A stretch of DNA of 64,000 nucleotides. It comes from Neolewinella aquimaris. Its GTDB lineage: Bacteria; Bacteroidota; Bacteroidia; Chitinophagales; Saprospiraceae. The first letter of the stretch is position 1. The number at the start of each line of letters is the position of its first letter. The notes under the pieces were generated by a model. That model was not told where the DNA came from, ran no database searches, and saw nothing but the letters and a program-made list of their open reading frames with translations. The position numbers and the translations under genes are program-made. This document shows positions 35,613 through 45,561 of this stretch, piece after piece. The stretch is from assembly GCF_014197245.1 (NCBI RefSeq), contig NZ_JACIFF010000008.1, positions 248,001-312,000 on the forward strand, in the 5' to 3' direction.

Positions 35613-36845
35613 ATGTCAGTTAAACAGCAGTCAAACTCCTCTTTTATGAACACTAATGCCGGCGAAGGCAGCCCCCATACCTTTCATCTTCGGTCAAATT
35701 CTGAAGACACCACCCCCCCATTTGAAGCTAGAAAGCACTATGTTCGGATAGATGCAATAAGTTGGTTTGTTAATAAAGAGGGAAATTTTTTGAAAAATTT
35801 CATTTCCAGCGGAACACTTACGATCAAAATTGCCAATGAAGTTTTTGATCTAGGTTTAGGTACCTTTGATTTATCCAAAGGAATGAAAGTTGCCCCTATT
35901 TTCAATAGGCCCATTATTGAAGACAGAGTTTACAACGGCGGTGATCTGACGGTTAGCACTTCTTTAGGGGCGATAAAGAGAGATACTTTATTGAACAAGA
36001 TTTTGAAAGATCTCGGTAAAAGTACAATTGAAGTTGCAAATGGGGCTATAACCAACGCCACGATTGCAGGACCGGCTGGTGCCCTGTTAAGTGTTGGGAC
36101 AAGCTTAACAAACAGTATTACCGAGATACTGAATAAAGGTGAGAAAAAGGTCGATTTTGCAATTATAGAAGATACGTATCAACTATCTAAATTGCAAGGA
36201 AACGAGAACTTCATTCTATTGCACCGTGGAGCAGACATCCAGAAAGAAAATTTCAAATTAGAATACTCCGGCACCCATAAAGTCAACCTTCTTTACAATG
36301 ACAAGCCGTTTGAAGATGGCGTATGGATCTTACTCCGTATATCTAGAGTGGACCACTACTCAGGGGTAAGACCTTGGTTTCACAAAGCTCGAGAGACTAG
36401 AACCTTAATTCAAAACTTGATTGACAATTATAGTCTTGGCGGTCTTAGTCGTGAAGTTGCACTACGACAACTTACTCTTTCCGAACAAGACTCTGACAAT
36501 GTTGTATTTAGAATAATGGAACTCATTTCGATCATTCGAAATGATTTTGTTTTATCGTTTAGAGATGCGATGGTCGCGAGTTCTGAATTTCTAACCCTGT
36601 TAAGAAATGCAAGAATCGCAATTGAGGCTAGTGATGTTAACGAATTTAATGAGCGGAATAAGACCTTCTATGCTTCAATTAAAGATGACAAGGAACCAAA
36701 CAAGCAAATCTTAGATGTGCTAACTGAGGAATTTGATGCTCTGAAATTCCGGGACAAGAAATTAATGGCTCGCACAACCTCTCTTGAAGAAAACGATTTG
36801 TGGAGAAGCTTGAAGCATACTGATTTTATATCTAAAATTGCTTAA
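35613..36845 (+). CDS. Unknown 410-residue protein of the accessory island
   Basis: 410 residues, not recognised. There is no signal peptide. Residues 40-120 look like a beta sandwich ('KHYVRIDAISWFVNKEGNFL', 'TLTIKIANEVFDLGLGTFDL'). Residues 140-180 form a Gly/Ala/Thr-rich hydrophobic stretch ('GAITNATIAGPAGALLSVGT') that could insert into a membrane. After a second beta region, the C-terminal 150 residues are helical and charged. Sandwich plus glycine-zipper-like helix is compatible with a membrane-active protein, but that is a guess. It is AT-rich and on the same strand as the coiled-coil gene before it. Confidence 0.55.
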   Translation: MSVKQQSNSSFMNTNAGEGSPHTFHLRSNSEDTTPPFEARKHYVRIDAISWFVNKEGNFLKNFISSGTLTIKIANEVFDLGLGTFDLSKGMKVAPIFNRPIIEDRVYNGGDLTVSTSLGAIKRDTLLNKILKDLGKSTIEVANGAITNATIAGPAGALLSVGTSLTNSITEILNKGEKKVDFAIIEDTYQLSKLQGNENFILLHRGADIQKENFKLEYSGTHKVNLLYNDKPFEDGVWILLRISRVDHYSGVRPWFHKARETRTLIQNLIDNYSLGGLSREVALRQLTLSEQDSDNVVFRIMELISIIRNDFVLSFRDAMVASSEFLTLLRNARIAIEASDVNEFNERNKTFYASIKDDKEPNKQILDVLTEEFDALKFRDKKLMARTTSLEENDLWRSLKHTDFISKIA

Positions 36846-36944
36846 CTCAACAATACTCTCTCGCTCACAATGAGGTTGTCATATGCCCTAATCGTAATTT
36901 TCGGTTTGTCTACCAGCGGTGAACGCATAGTCGAAAACACCTAG

Positions 36945-37511
36945 CAGGCAAGCATTTTTTTTGGAATTCTTACAACTTTAGTAACAATAACTGGCTGGTT
37001 TGTAACAGAGCATATAAAAAATACGAGCAACAGCAATCGAAGCAAAATCGATCAACAGGCTAAGCACCTTGAAAGGCAAATAGAACTGTTTTATGGTCCA
37101 CAATTTAATCTTGTTAATCAAATTATTACTTGCAATCACGTTCTCTACCAAATCAATAATTCCAAGAATCGTAGTTTAGAAGATAAACAGATTATAGTCA
37201 ATTTTTTCCATGAACAGTATTTTATGCCACTATACAAATAGTTCAATGGAATTCTAAAGAGTAAGTTGTTTTTAATAGAGGGATCTTCACTTCCGGATAG
37301 CTTTTACAATTATCTCAGACATGCCATACAACAACAAGCACAGTTGTCCCTCTGGAACAATCGCAGATTTCACACTAGTGATATACATGGAATTCCATAT
37401 CCAAATGAATTGTACAAGGATATAAAAGGAGGTTTAGATTTAAACATAAAAAAATACTCGAATTTAGTCTATGTTCTCGAACAACAAACAGCCAGAATGA
37501 CAAAATTATAG
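36945..37511 (+). pseudogene. Decayed single-pass membrane protein gene
   Basis: One frame runs from 36945 to 37511 with a single in-frame TAG at 37239-37241 and no start codon near its beginning. The product would open with a membrane segment ('FFGILTTLVTITGWFV'), a charged linker, then 'LERQIELFYGPQFNLVNQI', and after the stop 'FNGILKSKLFLIEGSSLP' and a helical end. The '(E)RQ-x3-FYGP' pattern is shared with small 1TM hypothetical proteins common in accessory islands. Missing start and internal stop indicate a dead gene. Confidence 0.65.
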
Positions 37512-37641
37512 GGAATGACAATTTTCATTGTGAAACAAATGATTTAATCCTTCGGGAAGTAGTGAATATAAGTGAATGAGCTAAAATAAGGAAGGCAGCC
37601 GAGCGGAATTACTATCCTGAAGATGACGAAACGCTATAGGA

Positions 37642-37880
37642 ATGCTCGTTTGCCCGGACTGTTACAGTAGGAGGTTATTGAGTACGAATGGACGCAATAC
37701 GGCAAAAGGAGCCACAAGTGCAATAATTGTAGTCGCCAATTTGTCGGCTATTATGCGCACACCATAATTGAAGAACGTCGCAAAGATTTATTCGATCAGT
37801 GGCGCGAGCGCATAAGTCTGCGCAGCCTATTAATGGCGATGATGGCAAGCATGATTGTAGCCAATCTACTTGATCATTGA
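37642..37880 (+). mobile_element. IS1-family transposase remnant (frameshifted)
   Basis: From ATG 37642 one frame encodes 'MLVCPDCYSRRLLSTNG'; near 37697 the homology moves to another frame giving 'YGKRSHKCNNCSRQFV' and then 'ERRKDLFDQWRERISLRSLL' before a stop at 37878. Together these are the zinc-ribbon and helix-turn-helix start of an IS1-type transposase (C-P-x-C ... C-x2-C-x-R-Q-F). The catalytic DDE part is absent and no inverted repeats were found, so it is a dead fragment. Confidence 0.7.
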
Positions 37881-38414
37881 GCGAGGGGAATCGATACTGC
37901 ATGATTTGGGCATGTTCCGGGAAATGTTGCACTTGAACTACCTCTAAGACCAACAACTCATTCGTTCATAGGCCGATTGAATTTAATGGTAATTTACCTG
38001 TCAAACCGCTAACGAAGATATAGGTAGTCTACTGGCCAGAGTTCAATTAAGTAATAACCCACCATATAGGCGTATTAGGGTAAACAAATTGCACAGCAAA
38101 TATGAATAAGTAGCTGATGCACTGCCATATACAACTTTCACTTCGATCCCGATTGACAAGCTAACTGCGCCACCCTTAATAAAAATCACCATACAGCCAC
38201 GAAAACGCTGACCTACTTTATTAAGGCTGTTTTAGTGGTTCCACAGCCGGGGTAGGTCGGCTAGTAAAGAGGGCTATCCTTCCCGAAAAAATTGCCAATC
38301 ACAAAACTGCCATTGGGTACCTCCTCTGGCATTAAAACTTAGCTAAAAATCCTTACTTCTAGAATACTCTCCGAAATTTCCACAACTTAATTAGGGGCAA
38401 GACAAAAATACAGA
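37881..38414. other. Gene-free AT-rich stretch
   Basis: I see no gene, RNA or repeat that I can support in these 534 bases. They follow the transposase remnant and may be further decayed mobile DNA. Confidence 0.5.
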
Positions 38415-39803
38415 ATGGAAAACAATCAATTCCTTAAAAGCAACCCTCACATATTCGGCAAACGAGTAATTTTTTCAACCAAAACGATATTAACTTTTGC
38501 GATAATCAACATTATTACATTTGCCAATTATATTGACATGCAAGAAAGGATTTACAATGCTAAATATTTGAACTTAATGAAATTCGTATATACCATGGAT
38601 GAAAAATTTATGGAGTTCGAAAATTTTGAGCTAGAACGTATATTTTACCTTGAAAAAGTGAATCCAAACCTTGCTATTGCCCACATCAGCGCTAGGAATT
38701 CGCTGATCAATATTTTACGTAATTATGGATTACTTATTAATAGAAGTATGAAAGGAGAGGGAGCATCTAAAAACATTTTTTCTTTAATGTCAAACGATGA
38801 CGAGGCCAGGCTTACAGAAAAGCCCTTGAATGGAGTGGATTTGAATTACGAAGTATCTACATTTAATAAATTAGACTATCGATTACCTACAATTGATTGC
38901 GCGATCATTAAATTTAAAAAGTACTTGTTACCTGAACAAGGCTATTTGATAACCACTATAGACACAATCGATCTTATTCGTAGTCTTGATGCTGTTCAGG
39001 CCAATGCCAATTCTAAGAATGATGAGGTAACATTCAGCATGCCTGAAGATTCATCTGAAAGCCGATGGATTGAAGGTCCTGGGGCGGGCCAAGAGAAAGC
39101 AACTGGGACTGGGGGACCTTCAGGCAGCGGGTTATTGGGAAACATAAAGTTTTTACGTATCAAGGTGTTTAAAGATTCCCTATTCATGTTTTTTACAGAA
39201 GCGGGACCGCTAGGCAATGGGCAAGGAGGCCTTCCTACATCTAACGTTAAGATACCGTATACAATCTGCGTAAAGGTTAACACCGACACTATCCTTTTCC
39301 CACCAAGACTAAAGTTTACAGAATTAGACACAAACCTCGTCAATGACCTCATAAACAACCCTAAGAAACTTGATTTTCTGCAATCGACTTATGGTAACTA
39401 CGAAATAATGAAAATAAACGAAATTATGTCTGAGGCAATAAAAAAGAGCCATGATTCTGTTTCAGTTCTCGGATTCGATATTTCGCGAAAGTGGTTCCCA
39501 GTGGCAATGTTCTTAATTCTTTTGAGTGTATATTACTTGCTCTATGATTCGTTAAAGCTGTCAAACAAACTACAATTTAATGTTGTTTCAGATTATGCTT
39601 CTGAAGACGTTTTTCAGGTCGTTTTGAGGAGTCATGCAATGAGATTTTGCTTATGGGTAATGGCCCCGCTACTCTTCTTTGTTTTCACTGTATGTTCAAC
39701 ACCAGTCTACTTCAGCCCAATATATTATTTATTTGTTTATTTTTGTTCAGTATGCTGCCTCACTCTAGGTATTATTTCTTTTAGCTTTTCATTAAAAAAA
39801 TGA
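38415..39803 (+). CDS. Four-span membrane protein of unknown function
   Basis: 462 residues, not recognised. One N-terminal span (about 22-42, 'TILTFAIINIITFANYI'), a 310-residue soluble region, then three C-terminal spans (about 357-377 'WFPVAMFLILLSVYYLLY', about 412-432 and 436-458). The soluble part contains a Gly-rich loop 'GPGAGQEKATGTGGPSGSG'. Codon use is strongly AT-biased. The gene stands alone between the dead transposase and the truncated hsdR. Confidence 0.55.
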   Translation: MENNQFLKSNPHIFGKRVIFSTKTILTFAIINIITFANYIDMQERIYNAKYLNLMKFVYTMDEKFMEFENFELERIFYLEKVNPNLAIAHISARNSLINILRNYGLLINRSMKGEGASKNIFSLMSNDDEARLTEKPLNGVDLNYEVSTFNKLDYRLPTIDCAIIKFKKYLLPEQGYLITTIDTIDLIRSLDAVQANANSKNDEVTFSMPEDSSESRWIEGPGAGQEKATGTGGPSGSGLLGNIKFLRIKVFKDSLFMFFTEAGPLGNGQGGLPTSNVKIPYTICVKVNTDTILFPPRLKFTELDTNLVNDLINNPKKLDFLQSTYGNYEIMKINEIMSEAIKKSHDSVSVLGFDISRKWFPVAMFLILLSVYYLLYDSLKLSNKLQFNVVSDYASEDVFQVVLRSHAMRFCLWVMAPLLFFVFTVCSTPVYFSPIYYLFVYFCSVCCLTLGIISFSFSLKK

Positions 39804-40082
39804 TATACGCATTTCACTTTATTCGAAATTATTTCGGTCATTTTCAACTATTCTCTTAATTCAAAGATATCAACCGGGGGGCATTCCAGTTATTCCGTTA
39901 ACTCATTCATCCAAAGCTAAACCAGTCGTAAAATAAGCCCTCAATAGCCAAGATGACTGGATCAAAATAAACCTTACCGGTAAAATTATTGTGGCACCCA
40001 TATATGCCATGATACCAAACAAGCCTTTTAGTTAAAGCCCCTTTTGCAACGATCTCGCTGCTACAGCAGTGGAAGTTAACCC

Positions 40083-41957
40083 TCACCCCCCATACCGACT
40101 AAACACATGCTGATAAACCGCCCCCGACAGCTGGTTCACTTCGATATCGGAGTAAAGCTCTACGGATAGGTACAGCAGCCGGTCGTGGATGGTGGTGCGT
40201 ACCTGGGCCGTCACCTGGTGGCTTTTACGCCAGTGGTCTACGGACAGGGCTTCAGCTTTGAGGGTTTTGAGGAGGTCCTCGGCGATGCCCCTGACTTCGG
40301 AGCGATAGGCGCCCTCAAGTTGCTTGCCCTCGCGGAGTAGGTCGAAGATGGCCAGGGCTTCGTCGTTGCTGAGGCCCTCGCGGACGTAGCGGGCCTGCTC
40401 CTCGCCCAGATCGCCAACCAGACGGGTGAGTTCGGAAAATACCTTGTCGAGGGAGGCCTGGTCCTTGCCGGTGTTGTAGGACGCGATGATTTCCTGATAC
40501 CTTTCGTAGAAATCTAACCGCAAGGGATTGTCGGTAAGCATGCGCCGTAACTGGCGGTCGACGGCCTCCTGGAGGTTATAGACGAGCGTATTCTTGTTTT
40601 TATGCTGCTCGAAGGCCGCCTGTAAAGCATCGAAATCGAGATTTGTCAGGTCCACGCCGGCATCATCGTCGTTGAAGGTTGAGTCGGTTACGCTGACACT
40701 TTCGCTGACGATTTGCTGAAGGTGCAGAATGATCGACGACACGTCGGCGGAGCGGACTGCCTGGTTCAAATGCTTATACACCGCCTCTATGGCTTCGAAT
40801 GTCCGGGTGTGGCGCTTGGCACCTTCCTCGGGAAAAAGGGCCTGGTACTTACGGAAAACGGTCCGGGCCATGGTCTCGAAGGTGGCCCGGGTGGTCTCGT
40901 TGCGGCTGACGGCATCGGCACCGCGGCGGATCGCCGCCAGGCGCTTCATGGCACTTGCTTCGAGCACGTCGCGCAAGTTGAAGTCGAGGGATTTCAGGTA
41001 GCGGCGCACGTCGCCAATGGCCTGCTCCAGTTCCTGTTCGGTTTCAGCGAGGTCCACCACGGGGCCCCACTCTGCTTGGTTTGCATTGCTCCCGCGTCCC
41101 CGCCCTCCTTCTCCGTATATGGCGTAGGCTTCCCGCAGTTGCTGATAAACGTTACCGTAGTCGACGATAAGGCCGTTTTCCTTGTCATCCCCGTAGACAC
41201 GGTTGGCGCGGGCGATCGTCTGCATAAGGGTGCGCCCCTTGATGGGCTTATCCAGGTAAATGGTGGATACGCTGGGCGCATCAAAGCCCGTGATCCACAT
41301 CGCGCAGACGATGGCCAACCGGAAGGGATGATCGGGATCCTTGAATTCCTTTTCCAGGTTACGGCGGACCATCTTTGCCCGGTGCTCCTCGATATTCAAT
41401 CCGAGGTCCCAGAATTTCTTCACCTCATTCTGTTCAGGACTGACGATCACGCACACCTCGGTAGCCGCCACCCGGTCGTACTTCTCGCCTGGCTCGAGAC
41501 CGGCGAGGTATTCCTGCCAGTACTCGGTGACGTAGTCGTACATGCGCACGGCGGTCGGCTTGTCCAGGGCCACGAACATGGCCTTGCCCTGGTAGCCCCG
41601 CTCGTTAAAGTGCCACACGAGGTCGCGGGCAATGGCGCGCAGGCGGGGCTCGGCGGTGAGTATGGGGTAGTTCTTGCTGAAGAGACTGGCCAGCTTGCGG
41701 CGCTGGTCCTCGTCGAGGTCCTCCCGTTCCAGGACTTCGGCCATTTCCAGGTCCAGCTCGGGATTGTCGAGCTGCAGTTTTTCGCCCCGGTTGAGGTACT
41801 TCAGCGGCAGGGTGGCTTCGTCTTCAATGGCCCGGTTGAAGTCGTAAACCGATACGTAATCGCCGAAGGTGGCGCGCGTCAGTTCTTCCTCCTCCTTGAT
41901 GATCGGGGTTCCCGTGAAACCGAGAAACGATGCATTCGGCAGGGCCCGGTAGCGCAT
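40083..41957 (-). pseudogene. hsdR: 5'-truncated type I restriction R subunit (hsdR)
   Basis: The frame encodes the C-terminal 624 residues of HsdR: helicase motif III 'SFLGFTGTP', then '[14 protein letters not shown]', motif V '[19 protein letters not shown]' and motif VI '[19 protein letters not shown]', followed by the helical C-terminal domain. The nuclease domain and motifs I-II are missing. Upstream of the first ATG (41957) the homology continues only a few residues, with an apparent frameshift near 41965-41975, and a stop lies at 41982-41984. No hsdM or hsdS is present. It is GC-rich, unlike the flanking island genes, and ends against the SGNH gene promoter. Confidence 0.8.
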
Positions 41958-42079
41958 ATTGCGGACGCCGCCCCCAGGTCCTTATTGTGGATGTCTTTTA
42001 AAATATCCCGATCGCTAGGGATAAAATACGATAGTACTACTTGTTTACTTTGGTAGTTCAGCAACTACCGACCGTAGGG

Positions 42080-43432
42080 ATGAACTTAACCTCCCCCAAC
42101 AACTCCCGAAAGATCCAGGACCTTCTACTTAATCGGGTAGAAGGAATAAGCTGGTTTTACTATAACGTTGACCTGAACGAGGCCCTAGGCGGTAGGGAGG
42201 AGATATACGCCACCCAGATCGAGGTAGAAAAATTTATGGAAGATATCAACTCTGACATCTTCGGCAAGAACAAGCTGAAACCCGGGACGAAAGAAAGGGG
42301 CACCACCGAGATCCTGCAATTTCTGGCGAGCATTATCAAGGCCAACCCTAAGGTGCTGGAAGACGTGATCCGTCGCCTGTTCGACGTCAACGAAATACGC
42401 AATGAGTCCGACGCCGGGAAGGGCCTGCTGGGAAAATTTAACCATAAGGATCGCGCGGCCCGCAACGAGATCTATACCGAGCGGATCAGAAACGACCACC
42501 GGGAAAAGAAAGGCAACATCGTTGTACTCGCGGAGGGAGATTCCTGGTTTCAGTTTCCCACCACCTACTTCGGGATCGACGGGGTAAAGGACATTTTGGA
42601 CTGGCTGATCGAAGACGAACACTACGCGGTGCGAAGCCTGGCCGCTGGCGGGGACTGGTTCTCCAATATTTTCCATTCGGGGGAGTACATCGAAGAACTG
42701 CCGAAGGTGTCCCCCGACGTATTCCTGGTCAGCGGCGGGGGCAACGATCTGGTCGGCAACCGACGGCTCGCCCTCATGGTCATCAATCCGAAGTACGAAA
42801 CCCCGGCGGCCGACGACTGCGACCAAAGCAAAAGACTCATCGAACTGCGCAGCCAGATCGAGGGGATCGATATCAAAAAATACAAACTCGGCCTCCGCTA
42901 CCTCTCGGAAGAGTTTTTCAACTTCCTCAACGTCTACTTCATCCAGTTCTTCGTCTTCTCCATAAGTCTTTCAAACGCGAAGCAGTACAAGCATATGCTG
43001 ATGATCACCCAGGGGTACGACTTCACCCTGCCCTACCATGGCAGCCGCGCCTACTTCGCGGCCATGCAGTACATTTTCAGCCGCTTTACCGATACCGGTG
43101 GTTGGCTGTTCGACCCCCTGAAAATGAAGGGAATCGTAAAGGCCGATGTCCAGGAAGCGATCATGTACGCGATGATTACCGAATTCAACGAGATGCTACA
43201 GCAGTTGGCCACCTTTGACGGCCTGCCCAACCTGTTCCACATCGATTGCCGCGGCGTCGCGCGCAACGAAGACGACTGGTTCGACGAACTCCACCTCCAA
43301 TCGGAAACCTTCGAAGTGATTTCCAAAACCTACAAGGCTTGCATGGAAGAGAACGTGGGTTTCGCAAAAAAACGAAAAGGGAAGAAGAATGTGTATCTGG
43401 CCCGGACGTACCGGGAAAAGGCCAAGGTATAG
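42080..43432 (+). CDS. Cytoplasmic SGNH/GDSL-type hydrolase with unknown N-terminal domain
   Basis: 450 residues from ATG 42080; an upstream in-frame start at 42041 would lie in the promoter region. The SGNH motifs are in order: 'AEGDSWFQFP' with Ser155 (block I), 'SGGGNDLVG' with Asn222 (block III) and 'FDELHLQ' with Asp402 and His405 (block V). There is no signal peptide, unlike most secreted esterases of this fold. The first 140 residues are helical and charged and not recognised. It lies in the accessory island beside a broken restriction gene and before a SLATT-like gene, so a role as a conflict-system effector or repair esterase is possible but unproven. Confidence 0.72.
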   Translation: MNLTSPNNSRKIQDLLLNRVEGISWFYYNVDLNEALGGREEIYATQIEVEKFMEDINSDIFGKNKLKPGTKERGTTEILQFLASIIKANPKVLEDVIRRLFDVNEIRNESDAGKGLLGKFNHKDRAARNEIYTERIRNDHREKKGNIVVLAEGDSWFQFPTTYFGIDGVKDILDWLIEDEHYAVRSLAAGGDWFSNIFHSGEYIEELPKVSPDVFLVSGGGNDLVGNRRLALMVINPKYETPAADDCDQSKRLIELRSQIEGIDIKKYKLGLRYLSEEFFNFLNVYFIQFFVFSISLSNAKQYKHMLMITQGYDFTLPYHGSRAYFAAMQYIFSRFTDTGGWLFDPLKMKGIVKADVQEAIMYAMITEFNEMLQQLATFDGLPNLFHIDCRGVARNEDDWFDELHLQSETFEVISKTYKACMEENVGFAKKRKGKKNVYLARTYREKAKV

Positions 43433-43872
43433 TGATCGCGCTGCCGGGTAAGCGGATTATTATTACACTTCAATTACTTTGGCCATGACAGGGAAGAATG
43501 AGGTCATAGGCTTCGCGGAGGAGACAGTTTTATTTAGAAGATTATGAACAAGGCTATACATTAAAGAAACCTTTAATTCGTTCACGCTTTCCACGTGTCG
43601 GGCAGGTTTAAGGAAAGGCGATAATTTAAACGTGTCAACCACTATTGCATTAAATACGCCACCATACATAATTAGACCCCAAAATCATGTGATGCAACAA
43701 TACCCAGCACTAGTGATCGACTGCTCCACTGCTTGTGATTAATATTGGATAATTCAAATTTACCCCGCCAAATCCATTGTAGACATTTTGTCAATTCGAA
43801 TACTGCATTATGTCATTAACGTACCTGACGCAGCATTGGCTACTATTGATTTCACGCCTAAATTGATTTGAT
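43433..43872. other. Gene-free intergenic stretch
   Basis: The 440 bases between the SGNH gene and the SLATT-like gene hold no supported gene. A 68-codon open frame on the minus strand (43463-43669) shows no motif. An AT-rich stretch just before 43873 probably carries the promoter of the following pair. Confidence 0.5.
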
Positions 43873-44763
43873 ATGTCCATAGATATTAAACCGACAGACT
43901 TTAGCGACACCAACGGTGAACATACCAGCGCCCCTATAAGTCACCTCGAAGATCTGGAGTGGACTTCGGAAGAAAGGAATAAATCCCTCACTATTTTATA
44001 CCGTTATGGTGAACTTCATGCTCTACAATCTATCAACTGGTATTTGGAATATAAAAACTCTAAATCCTGGTGGTCCAGAGCGCTCCGTATCGGCACTATA
44101 TTTTTCGGCACTTTGGGCGGCCTATTTCCGGTATTATCACCCCTGCTTACTTCGTCTGCCAATTTTGCTCAATTGGGGTATATAGCCATCGCCCTGTCAG
44201 CCGGGTGTATTGCCGTCGACCGATTCTTTGGATTTTCAAGTGGTTGGATGAGGTACATGACTACCGCAAACATGTTGACAAAATTGTTGCAGGATTATCG
44301 GCTGGAATGGGCAATGCTCAAAGCGAAATTAGTGGGCAAACCTCCCACTGACGAGCAGCTCCTGTTATACATTCAACGGATAAAGGAATTCATTGCTTCC
44401 GTCAATGTTCAGGTGGAGCAAGAGACATCCGCTTGGGTTACGGAATTCCAAACAAGTCTAGTTGACATTGAAAAGAGCATCAAAAAAACCGAAGAAACAA
44501 CAAAACCTGGGGCCATCGACATTACGGTCACAAACGGGATGGAAGTGGACGGGGGATTTACGCTTTTCCTCGATGGAATGACCATTGCAACAGTACGGGG
44601 CACTAAGTACCAAATTGGATACGTCACGCCTGGGCCCCATAAAGTCGCCATAGTGGGAAGAATTGGTGCAAATGAATTGGATGCCTCAGAGTTAGTAAAT
44701 GTGGACCCAGGTATTATAGCAAAGGTTACACTTGCTTTGCCGGTGATGGAGGCGCAGCCGTAA
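43873..44763 (+). CDS. SLATT-like 2TM protein with C-terminal PEGA-like domain
   Basis: 296 residues. Residues 43-130 show the SLATT pattern: an amphipathic lead helix ('YRYGELHALQSINWYLEYKN'), 'WWSRALRIG', then two adjacent membrane spans (about 71-92 and 99-117) and a following helix. A helical region (130-205) and a small beta domain (about 213-290, 'GFTLFLDGMTIATVRGTKYQ', 'TPGPHKVAIVG') of PEGA type complete it. SLATT domains are predicted pore-forming effectors in nucleotide-activated defence systems. No nucleotide-generating partner is adjacent; the next gene, 7 bp on, encodes a 4TM protein. Confidence 0.65.
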   Translation: MSIDIKPTDFSDTNGEHTSAPISHLEDLEWTSEERNKSLTILYRYGELHALQSINWYLEYKNSKSWWSRALRIGTIFFGTLGGLFPVLSPLLTSSANFAQLGYIAIALSAGCIAVDRFFGFSSGWMRYMTTANMLTKLLQDYRLEWAMLKAKLVGKPPTDEQLLLYIQRIKEFIASVNVQVEQETSAWVTEFQTSLVDIEKSIKKTEETTKPGAIDITVTNGMEVDGGFTLFLDGMTIATVRGTKYQIGYVTPGPHKVAIVGRIGANELDASELVNVDPGIIAKVTLALPVMEAQP

Positions 44764-44770
44764 TACGTTG

Positions 44771-45397
44771 ATGCATTGGAAAACTAGCAACCGTTCCCGA
44801 TTTATGTACGCATGGATTATCAAGTATTCCTACATGAAAACTATATTCCTATCATCCTTCCTCCAATACTTGGTCATCCTGGCTATAATGCTCTTATCAT
44901 TTGGTCTATTCCACAAGGCATTCTCCCTCATTGATGAGTATTTTCCTATACCTGAAAAATCGATAATGGAAGGAGAATTTAATGATGCCAAGTTATTCAT
45001 TGTCCATGGATACAATGAAATCAAATCCTTGTCCATCCAACTCCTAACTCTATTAACAGCCATTCTCATTTTCTCCGTTACGTTTTCTGAAAAAATTGTG
45101 AATTTCAACCAAACAACTAGATCTGTTCGGCTCATGCTTGTAGCAGGTTGGGCCTTGCTGATGTGTGCTATTGTTTCCGACGGTGTTGGCCTCGCATTGA
45201 ACGCGTTTGCACTTCCTCTTGCATTAATAGATTTATATGAGCATGAAACTGGCGCCCCTAATTATATTCTCGAGTTTTACGAACCCGCTTTCAATTCCTT
45301 CAAAGCTATATTAATTAGCGGTGTTTTTTTTATTTATGGCCTCATTTTTATAGTAGCTGCAGGAATTGTATCAGTGTTTATCAAGCCATCCATATAG
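44771..45397 (+). CDS. Four-span membrane protein paired with the SLATT-like gene
   Basis: 208 residues from ATG 44771; later ATGs at 44804 and 44834 are also possible. Four hydrophobic segments are visible: about 23-44 ('FLQYLVILAIMLLSFGLFH'), 69-90, 106-135 and 175-203 ('AILISGVFFIYGLIFIVAAG'). No family was recognised. The gene follows the SLATT-like gene by 7 bp, so they are cotranscribed and may form one membrane complex. Confidence 0.6.
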   Translation: MHWKTSNRSRFMYAWIIKYSYMKTIFLSSFLQYLVILAIMLLSFGLFHKAFSLIDEYFPIPEKSIMEGEFNDAKLFIVHGYNEIKSLSIQLLTLLTAILIFSVTFSEKIVNFNQTTRSVRLMLVAGWALLMCAIVSDGVGLALNAFALPLALIDLYEHETGAPNYILEFYEPAFNSFKAILISGVFFIYGLIFIVAAGIVSVFIKPSI

Positions 45398-45525
45398 CTG
45401 TTATTTACTGCCGCAATCCATCCACTTTAAGACTTGCAACCGCTTCGCTCAATGGGCCACCTTTTCCTAGTGGTAGGCCTTTGAGGAATTAACCATGTAC
45501 CATTTGGCTACCGGGGACAAAAGGC

Positions 45526-45548
45526 CTGGCACCCGCGCCCCGCCGCAG
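45526..45548 (+). repeat. Dispersed GC-rich intergenic motif, copy 4
   Basis: Copy of the motif described at 7738, in the convergent gap before the 3' end of the M20 gene. It is preceded by 'ACCATGTACCATTTGGC' (about 45492), a piece of the mosaic repeat block seen at 25530 and 33413. Confidence 0.5.
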
Positions 45549-45561
45549 AAACACCCCCCCC

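Noticed and set aside
37881-38414. tRNA or small RNA in the gene-free stretch
   Set aside because: No cloverleaf, CCA-adjacent acceptor stem or terminator hairpin could be found by eye.
43463-43669. 68-codon minus-strand gene
   Set aside because: No motif, no partner and no promoter-like sequence was seen; length is within chance for this region.
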